Shown here: positions 31,604 through 39,520 of the stretch, piece after piece
Position numbering within the stretch: the first letter of the stretch is position 1
How the letters are laid out: each line of letters opens with the position of its first letter
Source: Onthomonas sp964456525
Lineage (GTDB): Bacteria; Bacillota; Clostridia; Oscillospirales; Oscillospiraceae
Assembly (NCBI GenBank): GCA_964456525.1
Contig: CAYWAP010000012.1
Coordinates: 1-47,643 of the forward strand
Length of the DNA stretch: 47,643 bases
Direction: 5' to 3'
Notes under the pieces: model-generated
Database searches by the model: none
Told to the model about the DNA's origin: nothing
The model's input: the letters and a program-made list of their open reading frames with translations, nothing else
Translations under genes and position numbers: made by a program

Positions 31604-32914
31604 ATGCTATACATCAAGAATGTTTTGTTGCAGCTGCGGCTGCGCCTTGCACGCAGTCTCATTCTCACCATTTTCCTGCTGGTTACCGGGATTCCCCTGA
31701 TCATTGGCGTGTATTTGAAGACCACGGTGCAGGGTTATTTTGACATCCTTGCCGAGGAGATCGGAAACAGCATCTATGTGTGGCGGACGGGCGAGTTTGA
31801 CGAGACCCCCTTTGACACCACGGTGCTGGCGGAGCTGCTCATGTGTGACCATGTGGTTGGCTACAATCAGAGCGCTACCTGCACCGGCCTTCCCATCAGC
31901 TTTTCCAACACCGGTTATGAGAATGAGACCATGTACAGTGCGGAGCCGGAGACGGAGGAAATCCAGCTCATCGGCAACCACGACACCGGGTTTTATCCGT
32001 CCTTCCGCACGGGCAACATGGTGCTTGTGGAGGGGGAATATCCCTCCCAGCAGTCCCCCGGCGTGTTGATCGACCAATATCTTGCACAGGAAAATCAGCT
32101 CGCCCTGGGAGACAGCATCACCTTCTGGAACGAAACTCAGGAGCAGGAAGTGACCGCCACCGTCCGCGGCATTTATCAGACCCTTCAGCCGCCAAAGGTG
32201 GATTACGGGGACTATTACGCCATTGCATCCACCAGTTACCTGTTTTGCGATTGGGAGGTAACCTACCGGCAGGCGGCGGACTATTACGACATTGCGGCCC
32301 CGGTGACCATCTACATTGACGCATATCAAAACATGTCGGGTGTGCTCCAGAGCTTTCACGATATTTTATCCACATACAGCACGGACGACCTGGAATACGA
32401 CTGTGCGGATTTGGTAAAAGCGCGTTCAAATGATGAATCCGACACCGGCGGATTCCTTGATTTTCAAAACCTGCTCAACCTGATCCTGCTCTTTTTGCAA
32501 GGGGTTCTCCTTGTGCTGGATATGTTCATGGTTCTGCTCTGGATTCAGGATCACCATCAGGATATCGGCATTTATCGGGTGCTGGGATGGAGCAGGGGCA
32601 AAATCATTGGGACGCTGCTGTGCGAGGGGCTTGTGATTTTTCTGGCAGCCGGGATTCCGGCAATCCTCATCGGCACGGTGTTATTACATCAACTGGGTGG
32701 GGCCATCTTTGAAACGTTTCGTTCCATCATGAACGGGAACGCAGGGAGCATGGCACAGCTAAACGACGCCATTGCATCGGCCATCAGCGTCAAGACCGTT
32801 CTTCGCTCCGTGGGGGTGCAGGGTGCTCTGTACGTCCTCATGATCCTTTTGCAGGTTCTGCGCACGCTGCGGATGCGGTGTACAACCCTTCTGACCGATC
32901 AAAAAGCCCTTTGA
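31604..32914 (+). CDS. ABC transporter permease (FtsX-like layout), second
   Basis: 436 aa. Same layout as the first: helix at about residues 18-40 (LARSLILTIFLLVTGIPLII), an extracytoplasmic part to about residue 285, then helices near the C-terminus (ILLFLQGVLLVLDMFMVLLW; LLCEGLVIFLAAGIPAILIG; GVQGALYVLMILLQVL). A DHHQDIGIYRVLGWSRGKI loop matches the cytosolic coupling loop of MacB-type permeases. The ribosome site is weak (GGGGGAAA). Sequence differs clearly from the first permease, so a heteromeric pair is likely. Confidence 0.88.
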   Translation: MLYIKNVLLQLRLRLARSLILTIFLLVTGIPLIIGVYLKTTVQGYFDILAEEIGNSIYVWRTGEFDETPFDTTVLAELLMCDHVVGYNQSATCTGLPISFSNTGYENETMYSAEPETEEIQLIGNHDTGFYPSFRTGNMVLVEGEYPSQQSPGVLIDQYLAQENQLALGDSITFWNETQEQEVTATVRGIYQTLQPPKVDYGDYYAIASTSYLFCDWEVTYRQAADYYDIAAPVTIYIDAYQNMSGVLQSFHDILSTYSTDDLEYDCADLVKARSNDESDTGGFLDFQNLLNLILLFLQGVLLVLDMFMVLLWIQDHHQDIGIYRVLGWSRGKIIGTLLCEGLVIFLAAGIPAILIGTVLLHQLGGAIFETFRSIMNGNAGSMAQLNDAIASAISVKTVLRSVGVQGALYVLMILLQVLRTLRMRCTTLLTDQKAL

Positions 32915-32954
32915 TGCGGATATTTCCGGCCCGGTATCCCGGGCCAAATCAGAC

Positions 32955-33000
32955 AACGCCGCCGATGGATTCCCACATGGGTTCCGTCTGGCGGCGTTTT
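32955..33000 (+). terminator. Intrinsic terminator of the ABC operon
   Basis: AACGCCGCC (32955-32963) pairs with GGCGGCGTT (32990-32998), with inner pairing, then TTTT. Confidence 0.75.
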
Positions 33001-33048
33001 GGCGCGCAGAAACAGGATGCCCGTCGGCCTTTCCGAGGCAAAAGAAAA

Positions 33049-33083
33049 AACTCAGATCCCAGCTAAAAACCAGAATCTGAGTT
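33049..33083 (-). terminator. Terminator of tRNA-Leu
   Basis: AACTCAGAT/ATCTGAGTT (33049-33057 with 33075-33083), followed on the minus strand by TTTTTTCT. Confidence 0.85.
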
Positions 33084-33171
33084 TGGTGCGCGAGGCGGGA
33101 GTCGAACCCGCACGCCCGCAATGAGCACTGGCACCTGAAGCCAGCGAGTCTACCAATTCCACCACTCGCGC
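33084..33171 (-). tRNA. tRNA-Leu(CAG)
   Basis: 88 bases including an encoded CCA (33084-33086). The 7-bp acceptor stem is GCGCGAG/CTCGCGC, the D-arm has GGAATTGGTAGAC, the anticodon loop TTCAGGT carries CAG between GCTGGC-type stem arms, a long variable arm (class II) follows, and the T-loop is GGTTCGACTCC. It reads CUG, a common Leu codon in these GC-rich genes. Its own promoter and terminator flank it. Confidence 0.96.
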
Positions 33172-33210
33172 ATCGCATGTAATGAACATCTCTTGCTCAC
33201 CACGAGACTT

Positions 33211-33239
33211 AGAATAACACAAATTACCCCCGTTGTCAA
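33211..33239 (-). promoter_or_regulatory. Promoter of tRNA-Leu
   Basis: Minus strand TTGACA (complement of 33234-33239), 17-base spacer, TATTCT (complement of 33211-33216). Confidence 0.85.
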
Positions 33240-33294
33240 CCGCAAATTTTCATTTTTTCAAATATCATCGCCAGCGCATCCATGTTCTGTTCCC

Positions 33295-33324
33295 TTGACA
33301 GTCCGGATTCCCGGCTGCTATAAT
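33295..33324 (+). promoter_or_regulatory. Promoter of the ZIP gene
   Basis: TTGACA (33295-33300), 18-base spacer, TATAAT (33319-33324). Confidence 0.85.
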
Positions 33325-33402
33325 GCGACCAGGAAAGCGGCCGCCGCATCCACGCCATGGAACGGGGCGGCTGCGCCGTTTGGACATATAAAGGAGATTT
33401 CT

Positions 33403-34185
33403 ATGACAATTGAAGTGATACAGGGCATTTGGATCCCATTTCTCGGGACCGTGCTGGGCGCTGCCTGTGTGCTGTTCATGCGAAACCAGTTGAATCTGGT
33501 GGTGCAGCGGGTGCTGGTGGGCTTCGCGGCCGGTGTGATGGTCGCCGCGTCGATCTGGAGCCTGCTGATTCCGGCCATGGAGCAGGCGGCGGATATGGGG
33601 CAATGGGCCTTCCTGCCGGCAGTTATTGGTTTTTGGCTGGGCATTTTGTTTCTGCTGCTTCTGGACCGGGCGGTTCCCCATTTGCACCAGGGCAGCGACG
33701 AGCCGGAGGGGCCAAGGGTCGCCCTGCGAAAGACCACCATGCTGGTTCTGGCCGTGACGCTGCACAACATCCCCGAGGGGATGGCAGTGGGCGTGGTGTT
33801 TGCAGGCTGGATGTCCGGGAATGAGACTATCACCTTTGCCGGCGCTCTGGCTCTGGCCATCGGCATCGCCATTCAGAACTTTCCGGAAGGCGCCATCATC
33901 TCCATGCCGCTGCGAGCGGAGGGCTTGAAAAAGCGGGAGGCCTTCCTCTGGGGCAGCTTGTCTGGCGCCGTGGAGCCTCTGGCCGCGCTGCTGACCATCG
34001 GGGCGTCCCGGTGGATTGTCCCCGTCCTGCCCTATCTTTTGAGCTTTGCGGCAGGCGCCATGATTTACGTTGTGGTGGAAGAGCTGATTCCGGAAATGTC
34101 TCAGGGACGGCACTCCAACCTTGGCACCCTGTTCTTTGCCCTGGGGTTCACCGTCATGCTGACGCTGGATGTGGCTCTGGGCTGA
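33403..34185 (+). CDS. ZIP family metal transporter
   Basis: 260 aa, about eight transmembrane helices. The ZIP metal site is in HNIPEGMAVG (helix 4, about residue 122) and QNFPEGAIIS (helix 5), with EEL in a later helix. A His-containing cytosolic loop (HLHQGSDEPEG) lies before helix 4. It most likely imports Zn2+, possibly Fe2+ or Mn2+. ATG-33403 has AAAGGAG; the longer frame through the promoter is rejected. Monocistronic, ending at a shared terminator with the barstar-like gene. No metal operator seen. Confidence 0.94.
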   Translation: MTIEVIQGIWIPFLGTVLGAACVLFMRNQLNLVVQRVLVGFAAGVMVAASIWSLLIPAMEQAADMGQWAFLPAVIGFWLGILFLLLLDRAVPHLHQGSDEPEGPRVALRKTTMLVLAVTLHNIPEGMAVGVVFAGWMSGNETITFAGALALAIGIAIQNFPEGAIISMPLRAEGLKKREAFLWGSLSGAVEPLAALLTIGASRWIVPVLPYLLSFAAGAMIYVVVEELIPEMSQGRHSNLGTLFFALGFTVMLTLDVALG

Positions 34186-34220
34186 CGGAGACCCCTCCCA
34201 ATCCGTTCCCTGTTCTCCCA

Positions 34221-34253
34221 AAAGGCTGGCGCCGTAAATGAGCGCCAGCCTTT
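34221..34253. terminator. Bidirectional terminator between ZIP and barstar-like genes
   Basis: A 12-bp stem with AAAGGCTGGCGC (34221-34232) and 34242-34253 flanking a 9-base loop; the stop codon of the minus-strand gene touches its end. Confidence 0.8.
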
Positions 34254-34947
34254 ATCGCGTCCTCCAGAGGAACACCAACGTATAGATGAGGTTCACCGTC
34301 AGCACAATGGCGGAGCTGGCCACGGCAATGCCCCCTGCCAGGGTAATCCCCCTCGAAAGCAGCAATCCCACCAGCGCCGCCCCGAAGAGCAACACACTCA
34401 GCCCGGCGCGCCACTGTGCCAGCCGCTTCCAGCGACGGGACACATTCCAGCGCCCCTGCGCCAGAAAGGCGATGCTGGCCAGAGTCACCACCTGAAGGGA
34501 CAGGGCCAGGGCCAGCAGCAGGGCCACCGCGGCAAGTTTCCAGCTGTCCCGGAAAAAGATCACGATCAAACTCAGGATCTCCACCGGGAGAGAGGCGATC
34601 AGCAGCAGCTCCGGCACCCACAGCATCACATTCGAGGCGCCCTCCAGATCCACAAATTGACTCCTGGGATGGCCCTTTTGATCCGCGTAATCGTTCATTA
34701 AGTTCCAAAATTGCTTCGCCGCCTGGGGATATGTCTGCTGGAACGCGCTCCAGCCCCTGACCTCTAACCGCTTGGGGAGTCGTGCGCCGGTGAGAAGCGC
34801 TTCCCGTAATGCGCTCCAGCTCTCCTGCCCGCGCTCCGGCATTCCCACGGCCTCCCAGATCACTTGGGCAAGGCCCTGCTCCCCGGCCGCGCCGGTCAGG
34901 TCTATTTTCACCTTTTTGGGCGTTTTTGGTTCCTTTATGTTTCTCAC
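34252..34947 (-). CDS. Barstar-like domain joined to a membrane domain
   Basis: 231 aa. Residues about 12-90 read like barstar: VKIDLTGAAGEQGLAQVIWEAV, GQESWSALREALLTGARLP, LEVRGWSAFQQTYPQAAKQF. The barstar hallmark (GxNWDALWDxL) appears as GQESWSALREALL, so contact residues differ. A charged linker follows, then about four hydrophobic segments to the C-terminus (LWVPELLLIASLPVEILSL; LAAVALLLALALSLQVV; LSVLLFGAALVGLLLS; IVLTVNLIYTLVFLW). GTG start overlaps the gluQRS stop (GTGA), so it is translationally coupled. No barnase-like gene is near. The barstar call rests on pattern only. Confidence 0.7.
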   Translation of the reverse strand: MRNIKEPKTPKKVKIDLTGAAGEQGLAQVIWEAVGMPERGQESWSALREALLTGARLPKRLEVRGWSAFQQTYPQAAKQFWNLMNDYADQKGHPRSQFVDLEGASNVMLWVPELLLIASLPVEILSLIVIFFRDSWKLAAVALLLALALSLQVVTLASIAFLAQGRWNVSRRWKRLAQWRAGLSVLLFGAALVGLLLSRGITLAGGIAVASSAIVLTVNLIYTLVFLWRTR

Positions 34948-35897
34948 AGTACACCCTCACTCACCACAACAGGCTCTTTCCGAACCTTTTTCCAGTCAAA
35001 TTCCGATATGAGCTCCGCCGCCTCAACCGGCTCCGGCTTTTCCAGCAGCCCGGCCCAGAAGGCCAGCTGCCCAACCACCGCCTCCGAGCGCTCACCCCGG
35101 TCCCGGAGCGTGCCCAGATCCATGTCCCGCTGCCGCTTGGACAGGCGGTGTCCGTCCTCCCCGTAGAGCAGGGGCACATGGTAATATTCCGGGGCCGGAT
35201 AGCCCAGCACCTGCTGGAGCCACAGCTGACAGGGGGTGGAGGAGAGCAAATCCTCTCCCCTGACCACCTGGTTGACCCCCATGCACCCATCGTCCACCAC
35301 CACTGCCAACTGATAGGCAAAGATGCCATCGCTGCGCCGCAGGATGAAGTCGCCCCAGTCACGGCTGAGAACCTGACGATATGTCCCCTGAAGGCCGTCC
35401 TCTACCGTCACCTGAACATCGGGCGCCCGCACTCGCACAGCGGGCCTGCGAACCCTGGCGCGCTCCAGCCGCTCCGCCGGCGACAGCCTTCGGCAGGTTC
35501 CGGGATAGAGCGGCGTTCCGTCGCTGCGGTGAGGGGCAGACGCCGCGTGGAGCTGGCCCCGGGTGCAGAAACAGGGGTAAACCCACCCCGCCTCCTCCAA
35601 CTGCTGGAGGGCCTGCGCATAGAAATGGCTGCGGTTGGATTGATAATAGCCGTCGCCACCGGCGCTGCCCCCCTCATCCCAATCCAACCCCAGCCAGCGA
35701 TAGTCCTCCTCGATCTGGTCGCAATAGGCGCGTTTGCAGCGGCCCCGGTCCAAATCTTCCAAGCGCAAAATCATGTGTCCGCCCGCCGAACGGACGGACA
35801 GCCACGCCAAAAGCGCGGAAAAGGCATTGCCCAAGTGCATCCGGCCGCTGGGACTGGGGGCAAAACGTCCAACGATCCTCTTGTTGCTCTCTCTCAT
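34944..35897 (-). CDS. gluQ: Glutamyl-Q tRNA(Asp) synthetase (GluQRS)
   Basis: 317 aa. Attaches glutamate to the queuosine base of tRNA-Asp. HIGH-type motif PSGRMHLGN (about residue 16), LRLEDLD, the Cys pair CFC with later Tyr and Cys (LYPGTC) that bind zinc in this family, QLAVVVDDGCMGV, and KMSKS-type RLSKRQ. No C-terminal anticodon domain, and the length fits GluQRS rather than GltX. GAGGAAT precedes ATG. The barstar-like gene is coupled downstream. It follows the TPM terminator. Confidence 0.93.
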   Translation of the reverse strand: MRESNKRIVGRFAPSPSGRMHLGNAFSALLAWLSVRSAGGHMILRLEDLDRGRCKRAYCDQIEEDYRWLGLDWDEGGSAGGDGYYQSNRSHFYAQALQQLEEAGWVYPCFCTRGQLHAASAPHRSDGTPLYPGTCRRLSPAERLERARVRRPAVRVRAPDVQVTVEDGLQGTYRQVLSRDWGDFILRRSDGIFAYQLAVVVDDGCMGVNQVVRGEDLLSSTPCQLWLQQVLGYPAPEYYHVPLLYGEDGHRLSKRQRDMDLGTLRDRGERSEAVVGQLAFWAGLLEKPEPVEAAELISEFDWKKVRKEPVVVSEGVL

Positions 35898-35920
35898 CGG
35901 TCAATTCCTCGGGTCAAATC

Positions 35921-35960
35921 AAAAAGGCCTGCTGCCGGAAGGGAGTCCGGCACGCAGGCC
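35921..35960 (-). terminator. Intrinsic terminator of the xpaC-telA-TPM operon
   Basis: Minus strand GGCCTGC...GCAGGCC (complement of 35926-35938 with 35947-35960), followed by TTTTTG. Confidence 0.85.
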
Positions 35961-35978
35961 CACGTGTCATGGAATGGG

Positions 35979-37010
35979 TCAGCGATGGCCACCGCTGCGT
36001 CCGCCGCCGCCAAAGCCACCGCTATGGCCGCCACTGCGTCCGCCGCCGCCAAAGCCACCGCTATGGCCGCCGCTGCGTCCGCCACCAAAGCCGCCGCCAT
36101 GACCGCCACTGCGCCCACCGCCAAAGCCGCCGCCATGGCCGCCGGGACCACCGCCAAAGCCGCCGAAGCCACCGCCATGACCGCCGGGGCCGCCATGTCT
36201 GCCGCCAGGCCCCGGGCCGTGACCAGGCCCGCGAGGCGGGCGGTGACGGAACCACGGACTGCCGGGCCGGTGCCAGAACAGGATGGGGACAAAGGGGACG
36301 GGGGGATGGGGCATATACCCATAGCTGCGATACCAGCTGTCATATCTGGCTCGGTCAATGGCATTCAAAATCAGAACCACTACCACAATCAACAGGATAA
36401 TTCCCAAAAACATACTTCCTCCCGCGGCAATCACGCCAAAGCCCTCATCCGCATAGTAGTACTCCGCTTCATCCCAGTCGTCTTCCTCAAAGACGGTCTG
36501 TGAATCGCTTTGCACGGCGGATGCTTCCTCGGATAGATACTGCTCCATCCCTTCCATCAGGTTGAGCACAGCACTGTCATAGTCCTCTTCGTAAAAGCTG
36601 GGGTCCACGTAAGAGGCCAACATGGACGCATAGTCAAAATCGCTGTAATTTTCACCGTAATAGAGGTAGCTGGCACGTCCGCCCACATCTAAGATCAGCA
36701 GAAAGTCATTTCCGCCCAGCGTCCAATTTTCGTAGACTTTCTGTGCAAACTCTGTCTCATCCCAGTTCCGTTCGCTCTTCACGGTTAAGACCGCCACATA
36801 GGCCGCGTAATCCGCGTCGAACTGGCTGTTATAGGTGCGGACCTGCTTCTCCGTGTCCTCCGAGAGGACGTTGGCACTGTCACACACCCAATCCCCGACG
36901 GTGGTGTCCGGCAGGGCCGCCGGCGCCGTCCAGGCGCTATAGCCCAGACACAGCGCCACCACCACAGCCGTGATGGCCACCGCAACGGGAAATTTCTTCA
37001 AAATTTTCAT
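35979..37010 (-). CDS. TPM domain membrane protein with Gly/His-rich tail
   Basis: 343 aa. N-terminal signal anchor (VAVAITAVVVALCLGYSAW), then a TPM domain (VGDWVCDSANVLSEDTEKQ, AVLTVKSERNW, LGGNDFLLILDVGGRASYLYYG) outside the membrane to about residue 150, a transmembrane helix near residue 205 (SMFLGIILLIVVVVLILNAI) and a cytoplasmic Gly/His/Arg/Phe-rich tail with tandem units like RSGGHGGGFGGG. TPM domains occur in Psb32/YgcG-type proteins; function is unclear. AGGTGA precedes ATG-37010. It is cotranscribed after telA (33-base gap). Secondary structure of the tail is likely disordered. Confidence 0.88.
   Translation of the reverse strand: MKILKKFPVAVAITAVVVALCLGYSAWTAPAALPDTTVGDWVCDSANVLSEDTEKQVRTYNSQFDADYAAYVAVLTVKSERNWDETEFAQKVYENWTLGGNDFLLILDVGGRASYLYYGENYSDFDYASMLASYVDPSFYEEDYDSAVLNLMEGMEQYLSEEASAVQSDSQTVFEEDDWDEAEYYYADEGFGVIAAGGSMFLGIILLIVVVVLILNAIDRARYDSWYRSYGYMPHPPVPFVPILFWHRPGSPWFRHRPPRGPGHGPGPGGRHGGPGGHGGGFGGFGGGPGGHGGGFGGGRSGGHGGGFGGGRSGGHSGGFGGGGRSGGHSGGFGGGGRSGGHR
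35983..36230. repeat. GC-rich tandem coding repeats in the TPM tail
   Basis: Imperfect units of about 33-36 bases encode the GGH-GGFGGG tail on the minus strand; two adjacent copies around 35990-36090 are almost identical in DNA, so slippage could change tail length. Confidence 0.75.
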
Positions 37011-37043
37011 GTGAATCACCTGTCACCCGTTTCCTGGGCCGGT

Positions 37044-38198
37044 TCAGCGAAGCTGCAGCAGCTTTTGGCGCAGCTCCCCTTCCAGGCGGCCCAACGCAAC
37101 CTCAGCCTCGGCCCGCTTCTGCCGGCCTTCCCGCTGAATCTGCATCACCTCATCCAGCGTGGAAATCAAATCCTCATTGGTCTTGCGCAGCGTATCCAGC
37201 TCCACAATGCCCCGCTCCGCTTCTTTGGCCGTGGCAATCGTCCCCATTTTCAGCATTTCGGCGTTCTTTTTCAACAGCTCATTGGTCATGTTGGTGACCG
37301 CCGTCTGCGCCGCCGTGGCCTGACGGGAGCGCTCCAGTCCCAGCGACAGCACCATTTGACTCTTCCACAGGGGGATGGTGTTGACCAAGGAGGTTTGAAT
37401 CTTCTCGATCATGGCGGTGTCGTTGTTTTGCAGCAGGCGTGTCTGGGGGCCCATCTGCAGGGAAATCATACGGGTCAGCTCCAGATCGTTCAGCTTTTTC
37501 TCAAAGCGCTCGACCATATTGGCCATATCATTATAGGCCTGGGCATCCTCAGCGGCGCCCGTTGTCTCGGCCTTTTTGCGCAGTTCCACCAGCTCGCTGG
37601 CTCTGACCGCCTCCAGCTTCTTCTTGCCGGCGATGATATACATCGTCAGCTCCTTATAATACTGCTGGTTCAGCTCAAACATCTGATCCAGCATGGCCAC
37701 ATCCTTCATCAGATTGACCTGGTGCTCCTCCAAAATGGCGGTGATGCGGTCCACATTGGCCTCCGCCTTGGCATACTGGGCCTGAAGCTCATCCTTCTTC
37801 AGCTTTGCCCGGCCAAAAAGGCCCTTCTTCTGGGGCTGGGAGCCGGGTGCGCTGTTCTTCAGCTCCACAACCAGACCGGCCAGAGTGTCGCCAATTTCGC
37901 CCAGGTCTTTGGTCTTCACCTTGTTCAGCGCGTTTTCGGAGAAGGAGGCAATGTTTTTCTGCGCCGCAGTTCCGTACAGCATCACCTGTTCGGAGTCGGT
38001 AATGTCGATTTTCTTCGCGAAATCATCCACAACCTTCTTCTCCGCTTCGGACAGCATGGAATCGTCGATGCCGACGGGTTCGGCCGCCTCTGCCGCCGGC
38101 TTCTCCGCCCCTAACGTCAACGCCGGAGCTGCAGGGGCAGCCGCAGCCGCTTCCTTCGCAGGGTCCAGTGTCAGGCTGGGTATTGTCACTTCACTCAT
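37044..38198 (-). CDS. telA: Toxic anion resistance protein TelA
   Basis: 384 aa, full-length TelA/KlaA family. Ala/Pro-rich N-terminus, then helical coiled-coil segments: IDITDSEQVMLYGTAAQKNIASFS at about residues 68-91, DEVMQIQREGRQKRAE near the end and NTIPLWKSQMVLSLGLERS. Linked to tellurite and cell-envelope stress tolerance; biochemical role unknown. GGAGGAA precedes the ATG. It follows xpaC by 27 bases, the usual gene pair. Confidence 0.95.
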   Translation of the reverse strand: MSEVTIPSLTLDPAKEAAAAAPAAPALTLGAEKPAAEAAEPVGIDDSMLSEAEKKVVDDFAKKIDITDSEQVMLYGTAAQKNIASFSENALNKVKTKDLGEIGDTLAGLVVELKNSAPGSQPQKKGLFGRAKLKKDELQAQYAKAEANVDRITAILEEHQVNLMKDVAMLDQMFELNQQYYKELTMYIIAGKKKLEAVRASELVELRKKAETTGAAEDAQAYNDMANMVERFEKKLNDLELTRMISLQMGPQTRLLQNNDTAMIEKIQTSLVNTIPLWKSQMVLSLGLERSRQATAAQTAVTNMTNELLKKNAEMLKMGTIATAKEAERGIVELDTLRKTNEDLISTLDEVMQIQREGRQKRAEAEVALGRLEGELRQKLLQLR

Positions 38199-38225
38199 AA
38201 TACAGTTCCTCCATGATGTCGATGA

Positions 38226-38873
38226 TTAAAAGTCATGGCCGCTCAGGCCCTCCTGCTTCATCATATTTTGCAGGACAGTGACATCGGCGGTGATGTCCAT
38301 GGCAATGTTGGCAAACAGAGCGTCCAGCTGCTTATCAAAGGCGGCGCACACGGTATCCAGCATTTCCTCAATTTTCCGCTTGGATGCGTCGATGTTGCTC
38401 CCGGAAACGCCCAGGTTTTCCATGCGGTCATACTCGTGCAGCAGCTTGATGGTGGTCGGCAGATAGTAGTTCATAAAACGGCGAATCTGGCCCTTTTTCT
38501 CCGGATTCTCCATGACGTGGTCAAAAATTTTCCCCGTGACCATCTCGATGTGGTCAATCTGGGCAGAGATTTTTTCATCCGGAATGTGCTCGTTGATGCG
38601 GTGCATCTCGCCAATGGCCCGGTCCCGCTCCTTTTTCAGGGCGGCCACTTCGGCGTCAGCCGGTTCCGGATCGGGCACTTCCTCCTCCACCACCAGAACA
38701 TCGTCCGGCAGAACCAGCCGGGCCAGCAGGTAGGCCGCAGCCGCCACCACCGCCACAATCACCCAGCCCACCACAGAGTGGACGCCAATCACAAAGGCGG
38801 CCAACAGAAAAACCACGCCGATCACATAGACCGGATAGCCGTTGCGCACCTTTACCTGTTTTGTCACTTTCAT
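38226..38873 (-). CDS. xpaC: XpaC family membrane protein
   Basis: 215 aa. Two N-terminal transmembrane helices (VYVIGVVFLLAAFVIGV and VIVAVVAAAAYLLARLV), then a helical cytosolic domain with DKISAQIDHIEM-type sequence and NYYLPTTIKLLHEYDRM, the XpaC core. XpaC was named for hydrolysis of an indolyl phosphate dye in Bacillus, but its natural job is not known. AGGAGG precedes ATG-38873; a longer frame through the leader lacks a good site. First gene of the operon xpaC-telA-TPM. Confidence 0.92.
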   Translation of the reverse strand: MKVTKQVKVRNGYPVYVIGVVFLLAAFVIGVHSVVGWVIVAVVAAAAYLLARLVLPDDVLVVEEEVPDPEPADAEVAALKKERDRAIGEMHRINEHIPDEKISAQIDHIEMVTGKIFDHVMENPEKKGQIRRFMNYYLPTTIKLLHEYDRMENLGVSGSNIDASKRKIEEMLDTVCAAFDKQLDALFANIAMDITADVTVLQNMMKQEGLSGHDF

Positions 38874-38916
38874 AAAAACCTCCTGTACATACAGGTAGAG
38901 ATCATTATCCAACTTT

Positions 38917-38945
38917 ATTGTAACCGTTCAAATGAATCCTGTCAA
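38917..38945 (-). promoter_or_regulatory. Promoter of xpaC-telA-TPM
   Basis: Minus strand TTGACA (complement of 38940-38945), 17-base spacer, TACAAT (complement of 38917-38922). Confidence 0.85.
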
Positions 38946-38986
38946 GGAAAATGCAGGAAGCCCAAGCACCTGCAGCGCCATGGAAC

Positions 38987-39024
38987 GCAAAAGCCTCCGG
39001 AGGCCGATGGGCTTCCAGAGGCTT
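38987..39024 (-). terminator. Terminator of the HIT gene
   Basis: AAGCCTCCGG/CCAGAGGCTT (38991-39000 with 39015-39024, one mismatch), followed on the minus strand by TTTTG. The gap 38946-39095 shows nothing else. Confidence 0.65.
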
Positions 39025-39095
39025 GTTTTCAGACAGGGAACCGTGACGCAGAAGGAGCGCTCACAGCGGCGGCCCCTCTCCGGGAACCCGGCGTC

Positions 39096-39440
39096 TCACT
39101 TCGTCGGGAAGGGAGGCCAGCCCATATCCTGACCGGACAGGACGTGGAAGTGCAGATGCCCAACGCTCTGACCGGCCTGCTTCCCGCAGTTGGAGACGAC
39201 GCGGAAATCGGTAAAGCCCAACTGCCTAGCACATTTGGCGATGACCTCAAAGCAGTGCGCCACCGCCCCAGAGTTCTCCGGCGTAATGGCCCCGGCGGAC
39301 TCGATGTGCATTTTGGGAATCACCAGAAAGTGCACCGGAGTCTGCGGTTCCAGGTCGTAAAATGCCAGACACTGATCGTCCTCATAGACCTTGTTGGAAG
39401 GAATTTCGCCCTTTGCAATGGCACAGAATAGACAGTCCAT
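39096..39440 (-). CDS. HIT family nucleotide hydrolase
   Basis: 114 aa, HINT-type. CLFCAIAKGEIPSNKVYEDD, PQTPVHFLVIPKMHI, and the His triad HLHFHVLSG near the C-terminus are intact. Likely hydrolyses nucleoside phosphoramidates or acyl-AMPs. ATG-39440 after CAAGGGGG; the longer frame into alaS is rejected. It lies 80 bases past alaS in the same direction, with a hairpin (39476-39483/39495-39502) but no T-run between, so some cotranscription is likely. HINT proteins can act on aminoacyl-AMP, which fits the alaS neighbour. Confidence 0.94.
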   Translation of the reverse strand: MDCLFCAIAKGEIPSNKVYEDDQCLAFYDLEPQTPVHFLVIPKMHIESAGAITPENSGAVAHCFEVIAKCARQLGFTDFRVVSNCGKQAGQSVGHLHFHVLSGQDMGWPPFPTK

Positions 39441-39520
39441 CGTTTTTCCCCCTTGATGATAATTTTTCGGTCCCGTCCCTCTGTCCCCGTGGGTCAGAGG
39501 GATTTTCGGGAAACAGCTTT

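Noticed and set aside
32759..33178. Open frame covering the tRNA-Leu gene
   Set aside because: Its sequence is a translation of the tRNA and its terminator, a common artefact.
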